DNA of 11,234 nucleotides from Spirochaetales bacterium. GTDB taxonomy: Bacteria > Spirochaetota > Spirochaetia > SZUA-6. The translations under genes were made by a program, and so were the position numbers. The notes beneath the pieces are model-generated. The model made no database searches. It saw only the letters and a program-made list of their open reading frames with translations, and was not told the origin of the DNA. The stretch lies in NCBI GenBank assembly GCA_003233545.1, contig QILZ01000240.1, forward strand, positions 1 through 11,234, given 5' to 3'. Below, in pieces: positions 1-5,448 of this stretch (its first letter is position 1; every line of letters begins with the position of its first letter).

Positions 1-59
1 ATAATGAAAAACAAAATTGCAAAAATAATGACATTCTTTTTTGCTGTTTTCTTACTCAT
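1..59 (-). CDS. 5' end of a gene running off the left edge; hydrophobic N-terminus
   Basis: An ATG (complement of 57-59) opens a frame to the window edge, giving MSKKTAKKNVIIFAILFFI. This lysine-rich start followed by a hydrophobic run is typical of a signal peptide, lipoprotein leader or first membrane helix. An AAAGGAGAG ribosome site lies about 8 bases upstream, and a well-spaced promoter is found at 95-123, which makes the start convincing although only 19 codons are visible. The function cannot be named. It is transcribed in the same direction as the transporter operon to its right but has its own promoter and a possible terminator in between, so I treat it as a separate unit. Confidence 0.6.
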   Translation of the reverse strand, partial: MSKKTAKKNVIIFAILFFI

Positions 60-94
60 TTGATATCTCTCCTTTAAATATTATTTTCAGCTGA

Positions 95-123
95 ATTATA
101 CTATGGCAAATATTAGTTGTAAA
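95..123 (-). promoter_or_regulatory. Sigma-70-type promoter for the left-edge gene
   Basis: Reading the minus strand, TTTACA (118-123) is followed after exactly 17 bases by a perfect TATAAT (95-100). The -10 lies about 36 bases upstream of the start codon at 59, leaving a short leader with the ribosome site. Five of six -35 positions and all six -10 positions match consensus. The surrounding stretch to about 180 is AT-rich with no other feature I can support. Confidence 0.6.
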
Positions 124-208
124 GTCGATAAAATATTATATAACTTTCTGTAACTATTTCTAATATAGATCAATTTATAAGTCAACAGGGAAACGAGACT
201 TATCACAT

Positions 209-238
209 AAAAATCCGTTTATCCTGCCGGGGCACGGA
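209..238 (-). terminator. Possible Rho-independent terminator after the EamA gene
   Basis: On the minus strand, 14 bases past the stop codon of the transporter gene, TCCGT (238-234) can pair with ACGGA (218-214), and a TTTTT run (213-209) follows immediately. The stem is only 5 bp with a 15-base loop. An alternative CCTGC/GCAGG pairing (223-227 with 242-246) would compete with it. The position is right for ending the three-gene operon, but the structure is weak. Confidence 0.35.
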
Positions 239-251
239 AACAGCAGGCTTT

Positions 252-1175
252 CTAGACAGGGATAACCTCATCCGGTTTGTTCTTAATCCGGCTTTTTTTG
301 GATGCAAACACTACACCGGCAATAACAACAACGCCGCCCATACCCTGAAGATAGTTTATTCTTTCACCCAAAATCAGCCAGGCGGAAACAAGACTTATAA
401 TAGGAATAACGTTTAGAAATAGGGATGCTTTTCCCGCTTCTATAAGGGACAGCGCCTTATTATAGCAGAGGAAAGCCAGCGCAGAGGCGCATATACCCAA
501 AAAGACGACAGCCGCAATTCCCCCTGTATTCACCATAAACCCATGTCTGCCGATCTCTACGGCAGCAGCCGGAGTAAAAAAGATAAAGGCAAGTACATTC
601 TGAATGGTTGTAAGTGTCAGGGGCTTAAATTTACCCATAAAATACCTTGCGGAAGTAGTATAAAAAGCACCTGTAACAGCGGCACCGAAAACCAGCAGTA
701 CACCGATAAACGCAGCCCCGGGAAAGCCGGCCGGGCGGCTGTTTCCGGATCCTCTCTGCCCGGACATCAAAACAATGATAATAATCCCAAAAATCGATAA
801 AAAAGCCCCTGTCCAGCCTTTCCAGGACAATTTCTCCTTAAGGAAAATTCCTGCGAATATTCCCGTTAATACGGGAATGCTTGCAATAATTATCGAAGAT
901 ATAAAGGCAGGCGTTCTTGCAATTCCGGTTGTTTCAAAGAGAAAATACAATCCCGGGTATACGGTTCCCGCCAGGATAAATGTAACAAGTTCTTTTAAGC
1001 TGATCTTTTCCCGACCTTTTATAAAAGTAATAATTAGCAGAATAATGCTGGAAATTAAAAACCTTCCGCTTATAAGGGTAAATACGCCGAAACCTCCGAG
1101 TGTCAGGGCATAACGGGTTGCAATAAATGACCCTCCCCAGAACAGGGCGGCTGTTAATAATAAAAAGTATTCCAA
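252..1175 (-). CDS. EamA/DMT-family transporter
   Basis: A 307-residue inner-membrane protein of the drug/metabolite transporter superfamily. The N-terminus reads LLTAALFWGGSFIATRYAL, the usual first helix of EamA proteins. Two EamA halves are seen (about residues 1-140 and 150-295), with about ten hydrophobic helices in total and a basic tail. The second half contains the typical KALSLIEAGKASLFLNVIPI segment. Family members export amino acids, nucleotides or other small metabolites; the substrate cannot be read from sequence. The start is TTG (1173-1175), with no better ATG near the first helix. It lies 8 bases after the MarR gene stop, so its ribosome site (AAAGG) sits inside the end of that gene and translation is probably coupled. 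It is the last gene of the MFS-MarR-EamA operon and would share its control. Confidence 0.9.
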   Translation of the reverse strand: MEYFLLLTAALFWGGSFIATRYALTLGGFGVFTLISGRFLISSIILLIITFIKGREKISLKELVTFILAGTVYPGLYFLFETTGIARTPAFISSIIIASIPVLTGIFAGIFLKEKLSWKGWTGAFLSIFGIIIIVLMSGQRGSGNSRPAGFPGAAFIGVLLVFGAAVTGAFYTTSARYFMGKFKPLTLTTIQNVLAFIFFTPAAAVEIGRHGFMVNTGGIAAVVFLGICASALAFLCYNKALSLIEAGKASLFLNVIPIISLVSAWLILGERINYLQGMGGVVVIAGVVFASKKSRIKNKPDEVIPV

Positions 1176-1183
1176 GTATTTAC

Positions 1184-1615
1184 TTACCTTTCTTTGAAAC
1201 CTTCTTTTATTTTGGTAAAAATAGAAACAAGATTCCCAAACTCGACATCGTCTAAGGGTGAGAGAATTTTGTTAAGCATGTCCTTTCTAAAATTTCTGTT
1301 TTCTTCGAGTATATCGATCCCTTTCCCTGTGATCTGTAAAAAGTAAACTCTTCTATCATCTTTACTCTGCTGTTTACTAATATATTTTTCTTCTATAAGA
1401 TTATTTATTGTCTGCGAAATTGCCGCTGTTGTTATATGCGATAACTTGGCAACCTCTTTAACGGTAATTAACGGATTCTTTTCTATCACCTTTAACAGGT
1501 GCAACTGGGCGAAAGAAACACATTTTACACCGGATTTAAAATAAACGAAGATATCCTTAAAAACAGGAATTATCTCCTTATCAAAAACTGCCAGCAGTTT
1601 ATCACGTTTTGTCAT
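1184..1615 (-). CDS. MarR-family transcriptional regulator
   Basis: A 143-residue winged helix-turn-helix protein of normal MarR length. The helix-turn-helix spans about residues 50-73 (VKEVAKLSHITTAAISQTINNL) and the wing is around 86-98 (DDRRVYFLQITGKG), including the conserved DDRR that contacts the minor groove. These proteins bind palindromes as dimers and usually release DNA when a phenolic, antibiotic or other lipophilic ligand binds, or when cysteines are oxidised. A cysteine at residue 32 is present. The gene lies between two exporter genes, 22 bases after the MFS stop and 8 bases before the EamA start, so autoregulation of the operon is likely. The perfect palindrome at 3431-3447 is the obvious candidate operator. 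Start: ATG at 1613-1615 with AAGG just upstream. Family is secure; ligand unknown. Confidence 0.92.
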   Translation of the reverse strand: MTKRDKLLAVFDKEIIPVFKDIFVYFKSGVKCVSFAQLHLLKVIEKNPLITVKEVAKLSHITTAAISQTINNLIEEKYISKQQSKDDRRVYFLQITGKGIDILEENRNFRKDMLNKILSPLDDVEFGNLVSIFTKIKEGFKER

Positions 1616-1637
1616 AAGCCTTGTTTACCCCAAAGTA

Positions 1638-3296
1638 TCATTTATTACCGGCAGCTCCGGTTATATCCTTCTGCTGTTCCTCTTGTTCCCCTGCAAAATA
1701 CTCATCATGCTTAAGATTTATCTCCTTTAAGAAGAAGGCCGCAATAAACGCAGCTGCGGCAAAAAATATACTCACCGTATATATGTGGTTAAAGCCGCTG
1801 GTTAAAGATTCTTTAACCGCCTTTAGAAAATGCTTAAACAGCTCCGCACCGCCGCTTCCGAATGCCATAAACCTGGATTTCATAGCCTCCTGTGCCTGCA
1901 GATTGGTAAGGTTCTGCGGGTTTAAAAATTGCGCGCGTTTGTCCGCAGGGATAAAGGAAAGTATCTGATTAAGCTTTGCAGGCATATTTTCCGCCAGTTT
2001 ACTCCTAAACGTATTGGCAAGAACAGTACCGAAAATAGGAGCAACTATTACCCCGCCTAACGAACGAACAAACTGCTGAGTCGAGTTAACTACACCCATA
2101 ATCTTATACGGAAAGGCATTCTGAACAACAACATTAATCAGGGGCATAATGTTCCCAACACCAAGGCCTAAAACAACCATGTTTCTTACGACAACCGGCC
2201 ATGTAGTATTTACATCCATAACAGAGAGAAGGTATGTACCGTAAATCATTACTGCGGATGCGATTATGGCCTGGAGTTTATACCTGCCTGTTTTGGAAAT
2301 TAAAACTCCTCCTATTATACTGCCGGTTATAAAGCTCAGCATCATCGGAGTTAAAACCGCACCCGAATTTTTTGCACTTAACCCGATTACCCCCTGGATA
2401 AACAGAGGGAGAAATATCAAACCGCCGAATAATCCAACGGAAATTAAAAAACCTATGATTAAAGAAACGGTAAAAATACGGTTTTTAAAAAGTTCCGGAG
2501 AAAGTATCGGTTCTGCTTCTCTTTTTTCATTCAGAAGAAAGAGAACAATAAATACTGTCCCGAATACCATCAGAGATATTATCTGAAATGAATTCCATGC
2601 ATATTTATTTCCGGCCCATGTAAATGCAAGTAAAACCGGAAGCAGTCCTGTTACCAGAAGAATACTTCCCTTCCAGTCGAGAACACTCTTATGCTCCGTT
2701 CTGACACTCGGCAGTGCATATATAACGGCGATAAGTGCTAATATTCCAAAGGGGAGGTTTATATAGAATATCCACCTCCAGCCGAAATTATCAGTAATCC
2801 AGCCCCCCAGGTACGGCCCGAATATACTTGCAAGACCGTATATTCCCGAAAGAGCCCCCATCCATTTACCTCTCTCCCTTGGATTAAATATATCTCCTAT
2901 TGTAGCACGGGGCATACTCATCATAGCACCTGCGCCGATTCCCTGTAGTGCACGTGAAATTATAAGTTCCATTATCGTACGGGCCTGACCGGAAAAAACA
3001 GAACCGAGCATAAACATCACAAGCCCGAAGATATAAAAAGGTTTCCTGCCGTATGTATCGGAGAGCTTTCCGTACAGGGGAACAGTAACCGAGGAAGCCA
3101 TCATATAAGCGGTAAAAACCCAGGCATACAGGGAAAATCCCTTTAAATCACCTATTATTGTTGGCATGGCCGTCGAAACAACGGTCTGATCCATTGCAGA
3201 AAAAAACATGGTAATCATTACAGAGCCAAGCGCCCACCATCTCTTCTGCCCTGTAATATGATTTGTCGTTTGGTAAATTTTTCTTACAGCTGTCAT
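1638..3296 (-). CDS. DHA2-family MFS multidrug exporter (EmrB/QacA type, 14 TM)
   Basis: About 552 residues, the usual length for 14-helix drug:H+ antiporters. The first helix carries the DHA2 signature (SAMDQTVVSTAMPTI). Motif A follows (GKLSDTYGRKPF), then motif C-like GPYLGGW. A long loop of about 60 residues before the last helix contains the FIPADKRAQF and MKSRFMAFGSGGAELF stretches, commonly seen in bacterial members annotated as MDR family MFS transporters. It would export amphipathic compounds across the inner membrane using the proton gradient. First gene of an operon with MarR and EamA genes. Start choice: a TTG (3303-3305) leaves only 2 bases after the GGGAG ribosome site, whereas ATG at 3294-3296 leaves about 11, so I prefer the ATG; the longer reading adds MFN. 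Confidence 0.93.
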   Translation of the reverse strand: MTAVRKIYQTTNHITGQKRWWALGSVMITMFFSAMDQTVVSTAMPTIIGDLKGFSLYAWVFTAYMMASSVTVPLYGKLSDTYGRKPFYIFGLVMFMLGSVFSGQARTIMELIISRALQGIGAGAMMSMPRATIGDIFNPRERGKWMGALSGIYGLASIFGPYLGGWITDNFGWRWIFYINLPFGILALIAVIYALPSVRTEHKSVLDWKGSILLVTGLLPVLLAFTWAGNKYAWNSFQIISLMVFGTVFIVLFLLNEKREAEPILSPELFKNRIFTVSLIIGFLISVGLFGGLIFLPLFIQGVIGLSAKNSGAVLTPMMLSFITGSIIGGVLISKTGRYKLQAIIASAVMIYGTYLLSVMDVNTTWPVVVRNMVVLGLGVGNIMPLINVVVQNAFPYKIMGVVNSTQQFVRSLGGVIVAPIFGTVLANTFRSKLAENMPAKLNQILSFIPADKRAQFLNPQNLTNLQAQEAMKSRFMAFGSGGAELFKHFLKAVKESLTSGFNHIYTVSIFFAAAAFIAAFFLKEINLKHDEYFAGEQEEQQKDITGAAGNK

Positions 3297-3351
3297 ATTA
3301 AACAATACTCCCGTATAATTATATTATTCGAACGCTCTGAGGTCTAATAAA

Positions 3352-3399
3352 GACTGCCGGCAAAGACGCCGGTACAAGCTGCCGGTGCCGATGCCTGGT
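3352..3399. repeat. Degenerate 12-13 bp tandem repeat, GCCGG(C/T) core, in the MFS leader
   Basis: Four copies of a GCCGGC/GCCGGT/GCCGGT/GCCTGGT core begin at 3356, 3368, 3381 and 3393, that is, at spacings of 12, 13 and 12. Each is preceded by a G-A/C-C/T triplet (gact, gac, gct, gat). It is noticeably richer in GC than the AT-rich flanks and lies inside the predicted 5' leader (about 3306-3430) of the exporter operon. Its function is unknown. It could be a remnant of a slipped repeat or form alternative stems in the transcript. Confidence 0.5.
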
Positions 3400-3430
3400 A
3401 CTGATAAAATCCTGTAACGGTTTTTATTAT

Positions 3431-3447
3431 TTAAGTAAGTTACTTAA
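3431..3447. promoter_or_regulatory. Palindromic operator, probable MarR binding site
   Basis: TTAAGTAAGTTACTTAA is a perfect inverted repeat: eight bases, one central base, eight bases. Size, AT-rich make-up and placement fit MarR-family operators. It covers the predicted -10 of the exporter operon that encodes a MarR regulator, so binding would block RNA polymerase. The protein-site link is inferred. Confidence 0.6.
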
Positions 3448-3465
3448 CTATATGCGGACTGTCAA
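3437..3465 (-). promoter_or_regulatory. Promoter of the MFS-MarR-EamA operon
   Basis: On the minus strand a perfect TTGACA (3460-3465) is followed after 17 bases by TAACTT (3437-3442), a weak -10. The weak -10 is embedded in the palindrome at 3431-3447. Transcription would start near 3430 and leave a leader of about 130 bases before the start codon. The -35 is strong evidence; the -10 is chosen by spacing. Confidence 0.5.
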
Positions 3466-3672
3466 ACGCTTTTCGTGAAAAACTAAGTTCCCCCCTCTGT
3501 ATTCCGCTTTAGTTGTAACATCTAAAGCTTTTTTATGAAAATCGAAAACACACATACAGATCGTGATATTCCTGAAATTGCCGGCTATTACAAGCTATGG
3601 TTTCGGAAATTATTTTCTTTTCTCCGGATAAAGCTGTAAGAATCTCAGAGAGTTCATTAGAATACTTCCGGA

Positions 3673-4137
3673 ATGACAAAAATAAATCTAAGAAAAATCA
3701 CCAGGGATGACACAGAGGAAATACACCGCATAGACAGTATCTGTTTCCCGGCAGATATTGCCTACACATTTACCGAATTCTTGTATCTGTTAAGACACAT
3801 AAATCAACCATGTACAAGGGGTATAAAAGGCTTTATAATCGAAGTAAATTCTAAAACTTCGGGATTTATTATTGCGAGACAAAACAAGAAGCATTCGGAA
3901 ATTATAACGGTAGATATTTTACCTGAATTCAGACATAAAGGTTATGGAGAAAAGCTCCTTAATTTCATGGAACAGTTCCTAACTAAAAATATGGTTAAAT
4001 ATATTTTTCTTGAAGTTGCAGTGAATAATGAACCTGCGATTAACCTGTATAGAAAACTTGGATATCAAATTCTTAAAGAAATAGATGCATATTATCCGGG
4101 AAATATTTCGGCATTTGTTATGAAAAAAAAGATTTAG
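3673..4137 (+). CDS. GNAT-family N-acetyltransferase, RimI-like
   Basis: A 154-residue single-domain GNAT protein that would transfer an acetyl group from acetyl-CoA to an amine, most likely a protein N-terminus. The acetyl-CoA-binding motif A is RHKGYG (residues 87-92), in the context VDILPEFRHKGYGEKLL. Motif B reads LEVAVNNEPAINLYRKLGY (113-131), with Tyr126 at the position of the usual catalytic tyrosine. The tail YYPGNISAFVMKK resembles the RimI/Ard1 ending. RimI acetylates ribosomal protein S18 in Escherichia coli; which substrate applies here is not known, and many RimI-like proteins act on other targets. The ATG at 3673 has only a weak ribosome site. The upstream region (3466-3672) contains no gene I can support. 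A gap of about 100 bases separates it from the next gene. Confidence 0.85.
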   Translation: MTKINLRKITRDDTEEIHRIDSICFPADIAYTFTEFLYLLRHINQPCTRGIKGFIIEVNSKTSGFIIARQNKKHSEIITVDILPEFRHKGYGEKLLNFMEQFLTKNMVKYIFLEVAVNNEPAINLYRKLGYQILKEIDAYYPGNISAFVMKKKI

Positions 4138-4215
4138 TGATGCGCTTTTAAAAGGGCATGGATTATGAAATACTATAAAACTTAATTCGGTGCTATATAC
4201 ACTGTATGTTTACAG

Positions 4216-4230
4216 CCATACCGGGTATGG
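4216..4230. promoter_or_regulatory. Perfect palindrome overlapping the ribosome site of the thioredoxin-like gene
   Basis: CCATACCGGGTATGG is a seven-base inverted repeat around a single G, ending 3 bases before the ATG at 4234. The right arm merges with the only purine-rich ribosome site (GGGGA). As DNA it could be a dimeric operator; as RNA it would form a hairpin with a small loop that hides the ribosome site. No partner protein can be named. Confidence 0.4.
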
Positions 4231-4233
4231 GGA

Positions 4234-4818
4234 ATGAAAGTGTTAAAACTTAAAGAAGAAATATATAGTTCGGGTCTGTCATTTCAGGAGTTTCTTAAAA
4301 TCTTTACCAAAAACAGGGATTTTTTTCTAAAACGGTACACGGAAGATTTGCTTGCATCTTTCGAAAAACGAAAGAATGAAGCTTCAAAGATCATCGAGAG
4401 ACTTAAGGCAGGTCCCAAACGAAAGATACTTGTAATTACCGTAGATTGGTGTCCCGATTCCTACAATACTCTCGGATTCTATGTACGGCTTGCCGAAGAG
4501 CTTAAGTGGGAAATTAAAATTTTTGAAAAAGAGAAACCGCCACGGATAATTCAACACTTTAAGAAAAACGGTACAAAAGAGGCTGTACCGGTATATGCTT
4601 TCTACAGCCAGGAGGGAAACCTTCTCTTCTGGGTATCGGACAGAGATAAAGCAATAGGACCGTGGAACGAAAAATGGCTATCGGGAAGAAATTTCAACCT
4701 GCTTTCCGGGGAAGAAAAGAGAGAGTATATCGACGATTTAAACAGGTACTATGATAAAGAATTCTTTGAGATTACCGTTCTGAATATACTAAAAATGCTC
4801 CTTGTTTTTAATATATAA
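4234..4818 (+). CDS. Thioredoxin-fold protein with single active-site cysteine (WCPDS)
   Basis: A 194-residue cytoplasmic protein without a signal peptide. It resembles the thioredoxin family group with an N-terminal helical extension (Thioredoxin_9-like). Residues 1-60 are charged and helical. The fold starts at KILVITVDWCPDSYNTL, where the active site W72-C73-P-D-S76 has serine in place of the second cysteine. AVPVYAF (117-123) supplies the expected cis-proline at residue 119. Cys73 is the only cysteine in the whole protein, so it cannot form an internal disulfide. It might act as a monothiol reductase, bind a bacillithiol/glutathione-like partner, or have lost redox activity. It sits 37 bases upstream of the RidA gene on the same strand and may be co-transcribed. 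The family match is moderately sure; the role is unknown. Confidence 0.75.
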   Translation: MKVLKLKEEIYSSGLSFQEFLKIFTKNRDFFLKRYTEDLLASFEKRKNEASKIIERLKAGPKRKILVITVDWCPDSYNTLGFYVRLAEELKWEIKIFEKEKPPRIIQHFKKNGTKEAVPVYAFYSQEGNLLFWVSDRDKAIGPWNEKWLSGRNFNLLSGEEKREYIDDLNRYYDKEFFEITVLNILKMLLVFNI

Positions 4819-4855
4819 AAAGGAAATATTTAACCCTTAAAACGGAGGCAGATCG

Positions 4856-5239
4856 ATGGACATAAAAAGAATACAAACAGAAAAGGCTCCTTTGGCTGCA
4901 GGGCCCTATTCACAGGCTGTGGAGTCTGGCAATTTTATTTTTATTTCCGGTTCCCTGGGAATTGATCCTGAGAACGGAGAATTAAAAGATACTATGGAAG
5001 AGCAGGTTAAACAATCCCTGACAAATATAAAGAACATTTTGGAATCACAGGGGAGAAAGTTAAAAAGTATTGTAAAAACAACAGTCTTCCTTGCGGATAT
5101 GAATGATTTTAAGATTATGAATAAGATATATGCGGATTTCTTTAAGGATACAAAACCCGCCAGAAGCACTATAGAAGTATCAGGATTACCTCTTAATGCA
5201 AAAGTAGAAATAGAGGCGATAGCAGTTAAAAGCCTGTAG
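4856..5239 (+). CDS. ridA: RidA family (YjgF/YER057c/UK114) reactive-imine deaminase
   Basis: A 127-residue protein of full family length that forms trimers in the cytoplasm. RidA speeds hydrolysis of 2-aminoacrylate and related enamines/imines made by PLP enzymes such as threonine dehydratase, releasing ammonia and a 2-ketoacid and so protecting PLP enzymes. Visible signatures: APLAAGPYSQAV (11-22), with the conserved tyrosine at 18; the SGSLGIDP segment (31-38); and PARSTIEVSGLPLNAKVEIE (101-120), with the catalytic arginine at 103 and glutamate at 120. Threonine stands where E. coli RidA has Cys107. The arginine predicts true deaminase activity. Start: ATG at 4856 with GGAGG 8 bases upstream. 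Follows the thioredoxin-like gene closely. Confidence 0.95.
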   Translation: MDIKRIQTEKAPLAAGPYSQAVESGNFIFISGSLGIDPENGELKDTMEEQVKQSLTNIKNILESQGRKLKSIVKTTVFLADMNDFKIMNKIYADFFKDTKPARSTIEVSGLPLNAKVEIEAIAVKSL

Positions 5240-5246
5240 AAGGCTT
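5230..5246 (+). terminator. Short hairpin over the RidA stop codon
   Basis: AAGCCT (5230-5235) pairs perfectly with AGGCTT (5241-5246) around a five-base loop containing the stop codon. There is no T-run after it, so it is a poor Rho-independent terminator and may only stabilise the 3' end of the message. Confidence 0.25.
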
Positions 5247-5340
5247 AAGCGGCTGATCTTATTGGGATAAGTTCTTATGAATTTACACTTTAAAATCCTT
5301 AATAACAAACTGATATCGCACAAAAGGAGCGTATAGTATC

Positions 5341-5448
5341 GTGAGACCGGTAGTAACTTTAAACAAAGATGTACCGGACAATACAATCGTTACGAAAAAG
5401 TATAAATTGATAAAAATGAAATGGGGACAAAACCAATATGGCTGGTAA
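5341..5448 (+). CDS. Possible small ORF of 35 residues, or gene remnant
   Basis: A GTG at 5341 is preceded by AAAGGAG (5323-5329) at about 11 bases and starts a frame ending at TAA 5446-5448. The peptide begins VRPVVTLNKDVPDNTIVTKK and ends KWGQNQYGW. An in-frame stop at 5311 rules out a longer upstream extension. It overlaps the start of the broken DUF6259 gene at 5438 in another frame. I do not recognise the peptide. Since the neighbour is decayed, this could equally be the end piece of a deleted gene. The ribosome site is the main support. Confidence 0.25.
   Translation: MRPVVTLNKDVPDNTIVTKKYKLIKMKWGQNQYGW

Noticed and set aside
3535..3639. Short frame of 34 codons starting MKIENTHTDRDIPEI upstream of the GNAT gene
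   Set aside because: It vaguely resembles a GNAT N-terminus (RDIPEI), but there is no ribosome site and no further matching residues, so it is not listed as a gene.
4259..4818. Reading the thioredoxin-like protein as a normal thioredoxin or TlpA
   Set aside because: It lacks the second active-site cysteine and any signal peptide or membrane anchor, so a standard disulfide reductase call is not supported.
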